This document shows, piece by piece, positions 42,618-52,301 of a DNA stretch of 64,000 bases. This stretch comes from an uncultured Gemmataceae bacterium (GTDB lineage: Bacteria; Planctomycetota; Planctomycetia; Gemmatales; Gemmataceae), in contig CALDUY010000020.1 in assembly GCA_937923405.1 (NCBI GenBank), forward strand, positions 320,777 through 384,776, in the 5' to 3' direction. A program made the translations under genes and the position numbers. The notes beneath the pieces were generated by a model. That model was not told the DNA's origin, did not search any database, and saw only the letters and a list, made by a program, of their open reading frames with translations. Position 1 is the stretch's first letter; every line of letters starts with the position of its first letter.

Positions 42618-44642
42618 TTAGTGCCCGTCGGTGTGGTCCTTCTCTAGTGGGGCACCGGTAGCTAAGCGATGGTCGAGATCTTCGCGGAGTCGCCGCAACT
42701 CGTCATGCACCATCTCGGCAGGAGCAGTCGGAGCTAGCAGCGAACCGGCGACGACGAATACCTCCTTAGTGTTGCCACGCGGACGTTCCAGATAGTGGAT
42801 GGGCAAAATTGGCGCGGTTTCGTCACGCAACAGTTGCCGTAGCAATGTCACATCCTCGGTGCCATCCAGGCAGATGCCGATCACGCCGCTGCGTAGCAGG
42901 ATCTTGCGGCCTTGACGCAGCACTGCTTCTGGGTCGCCGTCCCGGCTGACGTGCAGGAAACGGACCACGCGATCGCCAGCGTTGACCACGGTACGGCAAC
43001 ACTCCATGCCGTGGGCATCGGTGGCGACGATGACCGGCCCCCAACCGGGCAGCCGCAGCATGCCAGCGATTTCCAACTGCTGCGAAAAGCGGGAACGCAT
43101 CCAGAACAACGTTCGGCCAAACAGATCGGGCAGGATGAACCACAACAGGCCCAGCGTCAACAGGGTCATGGCCCCGGCACTACAGAACAACAGCGCCGGT
43201 AGACGTTCCTTGTTGAAGATCGGCACGGGGGGATCATCGATCAACTGGACGCGATAATAGGTCACGTCACGGGTGCCGTAGCCACGCACCACCACCTCCG
43301 CTCCTTCGCCGACGCCCCGATCTACGCGAATGATGCGAAACGGGCTGACCTCGCTAGCGGTGATCTCCTCGCCATTGACAGAAATTTTCACGACGTGTCC
43401 GGACTCCAGTTCGGGTGGCGCGTCCATCAGACCGACCCACTCTTCCTCGGTAGGCGGCAGCGGCGGCGTGAAACCGGTTCGTTCGGCGGTGCGATCGATG
43501 GTGAAGAAAATCAGTGAGGCGGCAATGGCACCGGTGATGTTGAGAAAGTTGCTGGTGGCGATGGCGTCGCCCTTGCTGGTTTTCGGAGCGCGATGCTGCA
43601 ACAACGAGAAAAGCGGCACCAGATAAAAGCCGGTGAAAAAGCCGATGGCCACGATAGCGGCAATCAGGACAGGCACGTTGGTTAACGACAGAGCTGCTAC
43701 GGTCGTGGCCAGCACCATGCCCAGCGCGCCGATCGGGACCAAACCAATCTCGACTTTGCCTCCTGACAAGTAACCGACCAACGGCGAGCCGATGCCAATG
43801 CCCAGCGCGACCATGCCGACGATGTAGCTGGTTTTGGCTTCGGACCAGGGAGGCAGCTGCGACTGGCCGTGCATGTACACCACCTGCCGCATGTATGCTA
43901 CCAGAAAAGTGAAAAAGGCGATGCCGACCACTGCGAAAACCAACGGCCGCGACGTCAACAACTGACGGATGTTGTGGATCAACGGCTGATAGATATAGGG
44001 GGGAAATTTCCGAGTGGGATTGGCCGCCGGGATGCGTTCGATGGCGAAACTGGCCGCCGCACCTATGAACGCCAGTATAGTGAGGATCACGCCGATCATG
44101 TATTCCTCGCCGCGGTACAGCGACGACAGCACGCCGCCCGCCACGGTGCCGAGGATGACCGCCAGAAACGACAGCGACTCCAACACTCCGTTGCCCTTGG
44201 ACAGCATCCGGGGGGTGAGAATTTCGGGCATGGCTCCATACTTGGCCGGTACGAAGAAAGCACTGTGCATGCCCATGAGAAACACGGTAGACAGCACCAG
44301 GTACGAGCCGAGCGCGGGGTAGCCGTGCCGCCCCATCCAGAAGCCGACCACGGCGAGAATCGTGACCGCCACTTCGACGACCTTCCAGGTGATCAAGGCG
44401 ACGCGCTTGCTGTAGCGATCGGCGAGGTAGCCGGCCAACGTACAGAAGATCGCCCAAGGCGCATAGAACAAAATCGGCATCAATGAGATGGCACGCGACT
44501 CAGTCAGCGTGTCGGTATTGGTGGCGAAGAACATTGCCGAAGCATGCAAGGCCTGATCGTTGAAGGCGGCGAGGAATTGCGCGATCAGCAGACTGATAAA
44601 TGTTCGCGAATGTAAATGGTCAGCAGGTTGGAAGGTTTTCAT
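42618..44642 (-). CDS. LplT-like MFS transporter with C-terminal degenerate acyltransferase-like domain
   Basis: The 674-residue product starts with a 12-helix MFS domain resembling lysophospholipid transporters (FNDQALHASAMFFA, GYLADRYSKR, FVPAKYGAMPEIL). An insert of about 100 residues between late helices is predicted outside the membrane. The last 150 residues resemble a PlsC acyltransferase domain: GPVIVATDAHGMEC replaces the NHx4D motif and ICLDGTE replaces FPEGTR. It thus looks like an LplT-PlsC fusion whose acyltransferase motifs are lost. The ATG at 44642 lacks a Shine-Dalgarno; a TTG at 44699 overlapping the kinase stop is an alternative. Confidence 0.7.
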   Translation of the reverse strand: MKTFQPADHLHSRTFISLLIAQFLAAFNDQALHASAMFFATNTDTLTESRAISLMPILFYAPWAIFCTLAGYLADRYSKRVALITWKVVEVAVTILAVVGFWMGRHGYPALGSYLVLSTVFLMGMHSAFFVPAKYGAMPEILTPRMLSKGNGVLESLSFLAVILGTVAGGVLSSLYRGEEYMIGVILTILAFIGAAASFAIERIPAANPTRKFPPYIYQPLIHNIRQLLTSRPLVFAVVGIAFFTFLVAYMRQVVYMHGQSQLPPWSEAKTSYIVGMVALGIGIGSPLVGYLSGGKVEIGLVPIGALGMVLATTVAALSLTNVPVLIAAIVAIGFFTGFYLVPLFSLLQHRAPKTSKGDAIATSNFLNITGAIAASLIFFTIDRTAERTGFTPPLPPTEEEWVGLMDAPPELESGHVVKISVNGEEITASEVSPFRIIRVDRGVGEGAEVVVRGYGTRDVTYYRVQLIDDPPVPIFNKERLPALLFCSAGAMTLLTLGLLWFILPDLFGRTLFWMRSRFSQQLEIAGMLRLPGWGPVIVATDAHGMECCRTVVNAGDRVVRFLHVSRDGDPEAVLRQGRKILLRSGVIGICLDGTEDVTLLRQLLRDETAPILPIHYLERPRGNTKEVFVVAGSLLAPTAPAEMVHDELRRLREDLDHRLATGAPLEKDHTDGH

Positions 44643-44695
44643 GCGAAATAGTATAGGGCGAGGGCAACGGAAGACGAGATGGCCTCCAATCGCGC

Positions 44696-46027
44696 TCAAC
44701 GCCCCATCAGATACGCCTGAAGATCACGGGTGACTCGGGCACAATGATCTCGCCATTCTTGGGTGGCCAGCCCTCCCGCTGGTCGCATGACTAGGGTGAT
44801 CGTCAATTTGCTCGCCTGTTGCGGATCGCGACGTTCCATGTGCAGTTCCAGATCGGTCGTCAAGCCAGCTGTGGCCACGGCAGCGGATCGACTATTGGAC
44901 ATCCAGCCGAACAACCCATCCCGTTTCTTCTCCGCCGAGCGATCCACGATACGAACCTTGATCATGCCAGGGACACTTTCGAGCACTTCGCCGCCTAAGT
45001 CATAGACAAAGCCGCGCAGCTTGACCATCGCCATCGCTTCCACCATGTTAACTTCTAGGCTGTGGCGGTAGGCATTGCGATCGACCGCGGTCGGTGCGAT
45101 CGGGGCGCCTGGGACGCGACTCTGGGCAGTGGCGGGAGTGGAGCGGGCTTCTCGCAGGGGTAGCACTCGCTTACCTAAAGCACGCTCGTACATTTGTGCC
45201 AGCTCCCAGGCCGAGCGGGGTCGTTCGTCGGGGTGCTTGGCCAAGCAGCTGAGCACCACCGCTTCTAGAGCCGGCGGCACCAGGTCGCGGCAGCCGACTT
45301 CGGCGAAGGTCGGCGGCGGCGACTGCGCATGAGCAATCATCAACCCTTCTACGGTCGAATACAGAAACGGTCGTCGCCCGGTCAGTAGCTCGAAGAGAAT
45401 CACGCCCACAGAGTAGAGATCGCCGCGTCCGTCCATGTCCACGCCGCGCACCATTTCTGGCGAGATGTACTCCGGCGTGCCGGAGGCCGGCGGCAGATTG
45501 AAATTGATCAGCTCGTCCGGCGAGATGTACAGCATAGACGACATCTTGGCCAAGCCGAAGTCCATCACCTTGAGTGTTTCCTGCGGCGTGCCAGCGTGCA
45601 GGATCATCAGGTTACCTGGCTTGAGATCGCGATGGACCACGCCCTGATCGTGGGCCGACTGTAGCGCATCACACAGCTGGCCCAGCAAGCGTCCCACACG
45701 TTCGGGAGTGAATCGCCCCTCGCGCTGTTGCAACAGGTTCAGATCAATGCCACGCAGGTATTCCATGACCATAATCGGCCCGAAAGGTCCGCGTGTCTCG
45801 AAGTCGTAGATCTCCACCGAGTTGGGGTGTTTGAACCGCGACATGATGTAGATTTCGCGGCGAAAGTGTTCGACCGGCTTAGTCTGAAGCCGCAATGCTT
45901 CCTTGAGAACTTTAACCACCACTTCACGACTAGGATTGTCTTGCCGAGCGAGGTAAATTTTGCTCATCCCTCCCTCGTCCAGCTGCCGAGTGACGCGATA
46001 TTTCCCCAGGAGCAGTTGGCCCAACAT
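44696..46027 (-). CDS. Hanks-type Ser/Thr protein kinase
   Basis: The 443-residue cytoplasmic kinase has the glycine loop LDEGGMSKIYLA (16-27), Lys39 in VVVKVLK, catalytic HRDLKPGN (132-139), DFG (156-158), SPE (189-191) and DLYSVGVILFELLTGRRP. The C-terminal 140 residues form an additional mixed domain with no transmembrane helix, unlike PASTA-type kinases. The first Gly of GxGxxG is Asp, a common variant. It lies upstream of the LplT-like gene with about 50 bp between, so a shared transcript is likely. Confidence 0.93.
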   Translation of the reverse strand: MLGQLLLGKYRVTRQLDEGGMSKIYLARQDNPSREVVVKVLKEALRLQTKPVEHFRREIYIMSRFKHPNSVEIYDFETRGPFGPIMVMEYLRGIDLNLLQQREGRFTPERVGRLLGQLCDALQSAHDQGVVHRDLKPGNLMILHAGTPQETLKVMDFGLAKMSSMLYISPDELINFNLPPASGTPEYISPEMVRGVDMDGRGDLYSVGVILFELLTGRRPFLYSTVEGLMIAHAQSPPPTFAEVGCRDLVPPALEAVVLSCLAKHPDERPRSAWELAQMYERALGKRVLPLREARSTPATAQSRVPGAPIAPTAVDRNAYRHSLEVNMVEAMAMVKLRGFVYDLGGEVLESVPGMIKVRIVDRSAEKKRDGLFGWMSNSRSAAVATAGLTTDLELHMERRDPQQASKLTITLVMRPAGGLATQEWRDHCARVTRDLQAYLMGR

Positions 46028-46273
46028 GGTTCTCGCCTCGCAACCTCAACGCTTTCGCCAAACTCCACGGTATCGTTCAACTCTAATGCACGTTTTGCCG
46101 GTGTGCCAATTCGATCTGACTTGAATTCTCCCTACAACCCGCTTGACCCTCACACTCGTACAGCAATGCCGGGAATTCGCTGCATTCCGAAGATTCGGAT
46201 TCTTCCCTTCGACAAACTCGTTGCGCACAGTAAGAGAAGACGGAACAATAGTCCCAACCCTTGAATCAGGCGC

Positions 46274-47071
46274 ATGAATACCATTTTGACGGGCGATTGC
46301 CTGAAGCGATTGCGAACGCTGCCTGCCGAGTCGGTCGATCTGGCCTTCGCCGATCCCCCCTTCAACATCGGCTATGAGTACGACGTCTACGAGGATCGCC
46401 GTTCCCGGGATGACTACCTGAAATGGACGGAGCAATGGCTCCAAGCGGTGCGGCGAGTGCTGAAGCCAACCGCCTCCTTCTACGTCGCTATCGGCGATGA
46501 GTACGCCGCCGAGATCAAAGTCCGGCTCGACGGGCTGGGACTGACTCTGCGCAACTGGATCATCTGGCACTACACGTTCGGCGTCTCTTGCACCAAGAAG
46601 TTCAACCGTTCGCACGCCCATATCTTCTACTACGTCGTGGATCCAACACGGTACACGTTCAATGCTGACGCGATCCGAGTGCCCTCGGCGCGGCAGACGA
46701 CCTACGCCGACCGACGGGCCAATCCGCGCGGCAAACTACCCGATGATACCTGGGTGCTTCGTCCCCAAGAGGATCCGCGCTGCTTCTCGCCCGCCGGCGA
46801 CACCTGGTACGTTCCGCGCGTCTGTGGCACCTTCAAAGAACGCACCGACCACCCCTGCCAGATGCCCGAGGCGGTGCTAGAGCGGATTATCCGTGTCTCG
46901 TCCAATCAGGGGGACTTGGTGCTCGATCCCTTTGCCGGTTCAGGAACCACGCTGGCCGTGGCCAAGCGCTTGGGCCGCAACTACCTGGGCATCGAGTTGT
47001 CCGCAGAGTACGCCGATGCCATTCGCCGACGTCTGGAAGAGTTGACATGCTCCCCCTGTTCCTCGACGTGA
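46274..47071 (+). CDS. Beta-class DNA methyltransferase (probable adenine-N6)
   Basis: Modifies DNA at a specific site using S-adenosylmethionine. The 265-residue product has motif IV DPPF at 27-30 (Asp favours N6-adenine over N4-cytosine) and motif [10 protein letters not shown] at 218-226, the order of a beta-class enzyme. The middle region (about 100-190) is the likely target-recognition part. No restriction gene is nearby, so it is orphan and could serve regulation like CcrM. The 3' end overlaps the next gene by 25 bp. Confidence 0.85.
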   Translation: MNTILTGDCLKRLRTLPAESVDLAFADPPFNIGYEYDVYEDRRSRDDYLKWTEQWLQAVRRVLKPTASFYVAIGDEYAAEIKVRLDGLGLTLRNWIIWHYTFGVSCTKKFNRSHAHIFYYVVDPTRYTFNADAIRVPSARQTTYADRRANPRGKLPDDTWVLRPQEDPRCFSPAGDTWYVPRVCGTFKERTDHPCQMPEAVLERIIRVSSNQGDLVLDPFAGSGTTLAVAKRLGRNYLGIELSAEYADAIRRRLEELTCSPCSST

Positions 47072-47658
47072 AGCGGCGGTTGTCGCTGGTGGTGGGCGGC
47101 GGACCAGTTGGACGACGCAAAGCCCGAGCCATCCGCGAGGCCGGCGGCGCCGTCCGCCTCGTTTGTCTCGAACCTCGTCCCGACACTGCCGACGATCTCG
47201 ACTGGCGCAGCGAACCGTTTCGCCCCGAGCATCTCGACGGCGTTTCCCTGGTCTTTCCTGCAGCGACGCCAGAAGTCAATCAGCAGGTGCGCCAGGAGGC
47301 CCGACGACGAGGGCTGCTCATCAATGGCGAGGACTTCGCCCTGCCGGCCACGGTGCGCCGAGGGGACTTCGTCCTGGCGCTGAGTACCGGAGGTGCGGCC
47401 CCGGCATTGGCTCGTCGCCTGCGCGAACGTTTAGAAAGCGAGTTTGACGATCGCTTTGGTGTCTGGTTAGCGCTGCTTGCCCAGGCCCGCGCGGAGATTA
47501 TGGCCCAGGTCGCTGATCCTCAGCAGCGACGCCAACTGTTCGAGCAGCTCAGCGATTGGCACTGGCTGGAGCGGTTACAACAGGAAGGCAGCGACGCGGT
47601 CCGCGCCGCAATGCAACACCTCTACCGTTCCCACGGCAACCGATCGTCCGATTCGTAG
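47047..47658 (+). CDS. Siroheme-synthase N-terminal-type precorrin-2 dehydrogenase/ferrochelatase
   Basis: The 203-residue product matches the CysG N-terminal / Met8p-like domain: [26 protein letters not shown] (NAD-binding Rossmann loop GGGPVG at about 17-22), [24 protein letters not shown] in place of the usual DxxxCSFxxPA..RGxLxIAISTGG, and ARRLRERLE. It would oxidise precorrin-2 to sirohydrochlorin. The usual catalytic Asp is present in INGEDF only approximately, so activity is likely but not sure. The start lies within the methyltransferase gene after GGAAGAG, so the two are translationally linked. Confidence 0.82.
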   Translation: MLPLFLDVKRRLSLVVGGGPVGRRKARAIREAGGAVRLVCLEPRPDTADDLDWRSEPFRPEHLDGVSLVFPAATPEVNQQVRQEARRRGLLINGEDFALPATVRRGDFVLALSTGGAAPALARRLRERLESEFDDRFGVWLALLAQARAEIMAQVADPQQRRQLFEQLSDWHWLERLQQEGSDAVRAAMQHLYRSHGNRSSDS

Positions 47659-48491
47659 CCGCCGTAGCTCTCGCGCTGGGCGGCTCGCTCTTGCTGAATC
47701 ATCTGCCAATTTCCCACTGCCAGAAAGGCGAACAGAATGGTGAGGTACATTCCCGTCGGAGCATATGGGATAAACGGATTGCCACCGTTCGCTCCGATCA
47801 GTGCGTTGATCGCCAGCGCCGCCGAGACGATCAGCGACAGCCACAAAGCATTGATGGCTCCATCCCGAGGACGAGCCAGCGTGGCCACTTCGCGAGTGAT
47901 CTGTCCGCCATCCAACGGATAGATGGGCAACAGATTCAAGATCGGCCAGAGCAGATTGATCGAGAGCAGATTTTGCAGCAAGATCGACCCCGCAGGGTTA
48001 GCTGGACCGGCGGCCAACAACTGCAAGAATCGTTCGGGACCGGCCAACCAGCGAAACAGGTCCCACAGCGGTGCAAACATCCGCTCAGGCAAGCCGACCG
48101 TGCCCGAAAGGATCAAGGCTACCAGCACGACAAAGAGCAGCAGCTGAATCAGCGGTCCAGCGGCGATGACCAGGATCCGCTTCCACGACGCATCGACTTG
48201 TGATGCTCCAATAGCCAGACCGCCCATGCCGTGCAACACGATGTGGCCGTGTGAACCGAACGCCTGCCCCATCCAGATGTGGCCAAACTCGTGCAACAGA
48301 ATCGAGAAAAATACCGCGGCGATCCAGATGAACAACGGCAGAAAACCAGCTTGATCGAGGCTTTTGTCTTGCATCGAGTTGAAGCCGAGAATCACCGCCA
48401 TCAGCCAGAACAGCGGATGAACGCGAACCTCCACGCCGAACAGTCGGAACCGCAGATCCAACGGAGTAGCATCGGGCGCGACAAGTGGCAC
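47622..48491 (-). CDS. Site-2 protease-type (M50) membrane metalloprotease
   Basis: The 289-residue inner-membrane zinc protease has HEFGH at 67-71 and the third-ligand motif NLLPIYPLDGG at 186-196 (Asp194). About six helices are predicted. It is a short, PDZ-less form similar to group III S2Ps. The GTG at 48491 is supported by AGGAG 8 nt upstream. Its 3' end overlaps the siroheme-type gene by 37 bp. The substrate is unknown. Confidence 0.9.
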   Translation of the reverse strand: MPLVAPDATPLDLRFRLFGVEVRVHPLFWLMAVILGFNSMQDKSLDQAGFLPLFIWIAAVFFSILLHEFGHIWMGQAFGSHGHIVLHGMGGLAIGASQVDASWKRILVIAAGPLIQLLLFVVLVALILSGTVGLPERMFAPLWDLFRWLAGPERFLQLLAAGPANPAGSILLQNLLSINLLWPILNLLPIYPLDGGQITREVATLARPRDGAINALWLSLIVSAALAINALIGANGGNPFIPYAPTGMYLTILFAFLAVGNWQMIQQERAAQRESYGGYESDDRLPWER

Positions 48492-48694
48492 AGCACGGAC
48501 TCCTAACGAGCAAACGGGCCTAAAGGTATTCTCGACCCCTCAACGACGCGCCGCAAGAGCAAATCAAGGTCGCATGGTGCGATCGCGATTCTCAGTCATT
48601 GTTACGCTACTGCGCGAGGACGCCAAATCCTGTTCCTCGCACTTGGAGAGGATCTCTCCTACCCCATTTGCAGGGATTCCACGTAGAACACGGT

Positions 48695-49714
48695 TCAAGA
48701 TTGTGGCCGAGAGTAGATACTCACCCGCAGACGCTGTCCGATGCGTAAGGGAGGATGGCCCGAGTGCAAACGAACCAAGCATTCAACGGTCGGCACATCG
48801 ACGAACTGTGTCGGGTCCGTGCGATGCTTACGCCGCGCATACAGGCCGCTGATGCGGACCACTTCGCCCTTCCATGGCCCTAGACCGGCAATCTCGTCGC
48901 GTACCATCGCCAACATGCCCGGTTCGAGGCGAGCCACCAGTTCTTGCTCGATCTCGGCGCGGACGACGAAGGGCTGCTCGGGTTGGAACAACAGCGGTGC
49001 CGGCATGCCAGGTGCGCCGACGACTTCGCCGGCTCTCGCGCTGAGTACGACCACGGTACCTGCGGATGGTGCGCGGAGGACGCAGCGATCCAGGAGTGTT
49101 TCGGCGCGTTTGAGCTGTGCCCGGGCGGCTTCCAGGTCGGCAGCGGCCACGCTCACCGCCACCTGAGGATCGATGGCATCTAGCTCGCGCTGCCTGGCCC
49201 GAGCCGCTTCGACGGAGGCTTCCAGTTCATGCACTAGTTCGCGTGCCACGTCCACTTCCCCCTTGCTGACCAAGTTGCGTTGGAACAGCTCCTCTTGGCG
49301 TTTCAACGAGACGCGCGCCCCTGCCAGTCGAGAGATCGTTGCCTCCAGCGTGGACTTCATCTGCTGCACCCGCAAAGGATGCTGCTTAGCCTCTTGTCGA
49401 GCCTGGGTCTCGCGGCCCTGGGCGGCCTTAACGACGGCCAACGCCCGGGCCACTTCTTGCAATGCCTCTTCATTATCCAGACAAAGAAGCTCCTCATTTT
49501 CCTTAACTTTAGCTCCCTCGACGACATAGACCTTGATGACTCGCCCTGGACGTTCCGGACGTAACTCGGCCACGCCCCCTTCGACATCGGCGGTGCCCAA
49601 GCAGACGACATCGGCAGCGTCCCCTGAGGTGGGAGCCTCCCGCGAAGTCGATTTGCGGTTGGAGCATCCAGACAGAATGAGCAGCGACAACACCAGCACC
49701 CAACAGCCTTTCAT
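48695..49714 (-). CDS. HlyD/DevB-like periplasmic adaptor lipoprotein
   Basis: The 339-residue product has a lipoprotein signal (WVLVLSLLILSGC, lipid Cys17), a biotinyl-lipoyl-like strand (RPGRVIKVYVVEGAKVKENEELLCLD), a long coiled coil (about 85-205), the second lipoyl half (LRAPSAGTVVVLSARAGEVV) and a beta-barrel domain. It joins the inner-membrane transporter to an outer channel. Its ATG shares one base with the ABC-ATPase stop (TGATG). Together with the next two genes it forms a DevBCA/MacAB-like exporter. No TolC-like gene is in the window. Confidence 0.88.
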   Translation of the reverse strand: MKGCWVLVLSLLILSGCSNRKSTSREAPTSGDAADVVCLGTADVEGGVAELRPERPGRVIKVYVVEGAKVKENEELLCLDNEEALQEVARALAVVKAAQGRETQARQEAKQHPLRVQQMKSTLEATISRLAGARVSLKRQEELFQRNLVSKGEVDVARELVHELEASVEAARARQRELDAIDPQVAVSVAAADLEAARAQLKRAETLLDRCVLRAPSAGTVVVLSARAGEVVGAPGMPAPLLFQPEQPFVVRAEIEQELVARLEPGMLAMVRDEIAGLGPWKGEVVRISGLYARRKHRTDPTQFVDVPTVECLVRLHSGHPPLRIGQRLRVSIYSRPQS

Positions 49715-50424
49715 CAGGACACTTCTCCCGCGGACGGACCGACAGAGGCGGCTTCGACCAGCTGGCCATCGACCAGATGGAAGACGCGGTCGGCAAAGGG
49801 AATCAATCGCGTGTCATGAGCGACGACGAACATCAAGGTGTTATGTCGATGTGTCGCTTGCCGCATCATCGCCACCACCTGCTTGCCCGAAGTCCAATCC
49901 AGGGCACTGGTGGGTTCGTCGGCAAAACAGAGTTCGGGATTCTTGACCAAGGCACGAGCGACGGCCACGCGCTGTTTCTCGCCGCCAGACAGTTCCCCAG
50001 GACGCAGGTTGGCCTTGTCCAACATGCCCAACTCGTCCAGGATCTCCGAGACGCGCTGCCGGGCCTCGCCTGGAGGCACCCCTTCTCCCCAGCGAAGCAC
50101 CATTTCCAGCTGCTCGCGCGCCGTCAACGAGGGAAACAGATTGTACCCCTGAAAGATGAAGCCACAGTGCCGTAAACGAAACCGCTCCCGCTGCTTCTCG
50201 GTCATGCTCCAGAGATCCTGTCCCAGAGCGAGAACGATGCCCGTGTCGGGTCGAGCCAGCCCGGAGAGTAGGGCCAGCAGCGTCGATTTGCCGCTGCCCG
50301 ATGGTCCCATGAGCAGGACAAACTGGCCACGCTCCAGATCCAGCGACACCTCGCGGAGAACCGTGACGCGCGTATCGCCCTGCCCAAAAGAGCGGCTCAG
50401 ATTCTCAGCGAGTAAAACCGACAT
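49714..50424 (-). CDS. ABC transporter ATP-binding protein (LolD/MacB/DevA-like)
   Basis: The 236-residue ATPase has Walker A GPSGSGKST (about 40-48), signature LSGGEKQRVAVARAL (about 144-158), Walker B LCFADEPTSALD and H-loop MFVVAHD. It powers the permease at 50437. All catalytic residues are present, in contrast to the ABC gene at the right edge. It lies 12 bp after the permease gene and overlaps the adaptor gene by 1 bp. Confidence 0.93.
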   Translation of the reverse strand: MSVLLAENLSRSFGQGDTRVTVLREVSLDLERGQFVLLMGPSGSGKSTLLALLSGLARPDTGIVLALGQDLWSMTEKQRERFRLRHCGFIFQGYNLFPSLTAREQLEMVLRWGEGVPPGEARQRVSEILDELGMLDKANLRPGELSGGEKQRVAVARALVKNPELCFADEPTSALDWTSGKQVVAMMRQATHRHNTLMFVVAHDTRLIPFADRVFHLVDGQLVEAASVGPSAGEVS

Positions 50425-50436
50425 GATCCCTCGAGA

Positions 50437-51573
50437 TTATCGGAGTAAAGCACCTGGCTCGACGGTCTGCAACGACCGCAAAGCCGCCAGTCCGGCCAGC
50501 ATAGCGGTGCCAAGCGTGAGCAGGCCAACTGCGACGATCAACCAAGGCGGCAGTAAGGCTTGGATATTAAAGAGAATGCCGACCTCCATAATCGCCCAAG
50601 TTACCGGCACAGCCCCCGCAATGCCCGTCACCGCCACAACCAACGCCTGAAGCAACAACATGCCGATGACCTTGTGCCGTGGAATGCCCAGCGCCTGCAA
50701 CACCGATAGCTCACGCCAGGCCGAGGCCGTGGCACTGTAGAACGTCTGGCTGGTGATAACCGCGCCGACGAGCAACCCTAGGACAGCAGAGAAAGCTAGC
50801 ACCAGTCCCGCGCGAGTCTTAGTTAACCAGTAGTATTGTGTCCGTGCCGCCATCTCCTCTCGGGTAAATACCGCCATGTCGGGATACCGCGCTTCCAGCC
50901 GCCGCGCCACTCGGACCGCATCATCAGGATCGGAACAACTGGCGATCAGAAACGTCGTCTGCTCAGGCCGCAACATCGGCAGCAAGCGGCGAGCAGTTCG
51001 CAACGAGCAGACCAGACCGGGCATTAAGCCAGCGGCCTTGATCTCACTTTCCATAATCGCGACCACCTCGACTCGCGATCCGCCAATCTCGCCGTGTGAA
51101 CCGACTCCTTTGCTCAACCCCAGGAGGCGACGATCCGGATCATATAGGGCCACCGCGCCAACCTCGCCGAGCTTGCTCCACTGAGAGGCCGTCAGATCTT
51201 GTAGCCTGCCGATGGAGTGTTCATTCAGCCGTGTGCCGACAATGTAACATTGCTCCAGTCCGCCATCGTCGCGATGCCACATGGTGATGCCGTACAGATA
51301 CGGCTCGACAAGATCGATCTCAGGCTGCGAGGCCAGTCGAGCGTACCAGGTTTCGTCGATGGCATGACTAAAGCCGATGGCCGGCAGTTCCCGCGAGCCA
51401 ACCCAGAGATCAGCTCGGACTCGTTCGATGGGCCGCGCCGACGAGCGGAGAAAGCCGAGTAACATGCCCGATTGCATGCTGACCAGAACGGCACTAAAAG
51501 TGATGGCTAACACTGCGGGAAGAAATCGCCTGGGTTCTCGCAAAACAATTTTGACGGCGTATGGCAGGTTCAT
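50437..51573 (-). CDS. FtsX-like ABC transporter permease (DevC/MacB type)
   Basis: The 378-residue permease starts at the ATG at 51573. It has one N-terminal helix (FLPAVLAITFSAVLVSM), a large extracytoplasmic domain (about 60-260) and three C-terminal helices (LVLAFSAVLGLLVGAVI, VIGMLLLQALVVAVTG, WLIVAVGLLTLGTAML), the FtsX topology. The coupling sequence LSVLQALGIPRHKV is typical. The exported substrate (a glycolipid, lipoprotein or drug) is not indicated. Confidence 0.88.
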   Translation of the reverse strand: MNLPYAVKIVLREPRRFLPAVLAITFSAVLVSMQSGMLLGFLRSSARPIERVRADLWVGSRELPAIGFSHAIDETWYARLASQPEIDLVEPYLYGITMWHRDDGGLEQCYIVGTRLNEHSIGRLQDLTASQWSKLGEVGAVALYDPDRRLLGLSKGVGSHGEIGGSRVEVVAIMESEIKAAGLMPGLVCSLRTARRLLPMLRPEQTTFLIASCSDPDDAVRVARRLEARYPDMAVFTREEMAARTQYYWLTKTRAGLVLAFSAVLGLLVGAVITSQTFYSATASAWRELSVLQALGIPRHKVIGMLLLQALVVAVTGIAGAVPVTWAIMEVGILFNIQALLPPWLIVAVGLLTLGTAMLAGLAALRSLQTVEPGALLR

Positions 51574-51672
51574 CGCTACCAGGCTCCAGGCAGGCAACCG
51601 TGCCCAGGCGCTTCCCAAGGTGCGAATTTACACAAGACGTCTCTTACCAGCCTATGCGGCAGCGACGAGCGG

Positions 51673-52023
51673 TCAACCGATCTGGTATCCCAGTTCACGA
51701 ATCAAGTCGGCGAGAGCGGCGGATTCGGCAGCGGCGACGGCACTTCCCAGGTCCGCTCGACTGATGGTCAGATACCAGTATTTCTCTCGATCGCGCGGCG
51801 GCAGCTCGCTGGGATCCAGGCCCAATTCGCGCACGCTTTCCTTATCCCAGCGATACTTCTTCAACGCTGCTGCTGCTTCTCGCCAAGTCATTCCCGAAGA
51901 GATCACCGTGCCATCGGCCAAAGCAATGCGTTGCCCGATCAGCAAATGCAACAGCCCACGGAAGCGGCCAGTCGCCACCCCCTGCTTGCGAACGGTGTCC
52001 AGGAATTCGCGTAGCCGGTCCAT
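51673..52023 (-). CDS. Conserved-looking hypothetical protein, 116 residues
   Basis: I do not recognise it. The soluble, mostly helical protein has charged N-terminal helix MDRLREFLDTVRKQG, then IALADGTVISSGMTWREAAAALKKYRWDKESVRELG and a short C-terminal helix. The ATG at 52023 follows AGGTGG; a GTG two codons earlier is possible. It has ordinary composition and clear codon structure, hence a likely real gene. Confidence 0.6.
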   Translation of the reverse strand: MDRLREFLDTVRKQGVATGRFRGLLHLLIGQRIALADGTVISSGMTWREAAAALKKYRWDKESVRELGLDPSELPPRDREKYWYLTISRADLGSAVAAAESAALADLIRELGYQIG

Positions 52024-52301
52024 GCCCACGCCACCTTCGCAACTTTTCCTCCAGGTAAGATCTCACCCGGTGCTTTCTTGCATCACACATCGTATCATTC
52101 GCAAGCTAGGAAAGAAAATCCTATCACGCGATTTTCACAAAATAAGTGGACTGACAAAAGAACAATCAAGTTGGAGGTTTAGGTAGAACAGAAAAAATTG
52201 CTCCGCGACTATCCTCGTGCATTTTTGTCGAAATTCCGCACTTGCAGGAACGAATCGCTGAGTGGGTAGGGCATCGAGGGAGATTCAGGGAGAACGAGAT
52301 C

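Noticed and set aside
43354..44457. Minus-strand 367-codon ORF inside the LplT-like gene
   Set aside because: Arg/His-rich shadow frame of the transporter without hydrophobic segments.
45728..46264. Plus-strand ORF of 178 codons before the methyltransferase
   Set aside because: It runs antisense to the kinase gene start and has no Shine-Dalgarno, domain or conserved-looking segments.
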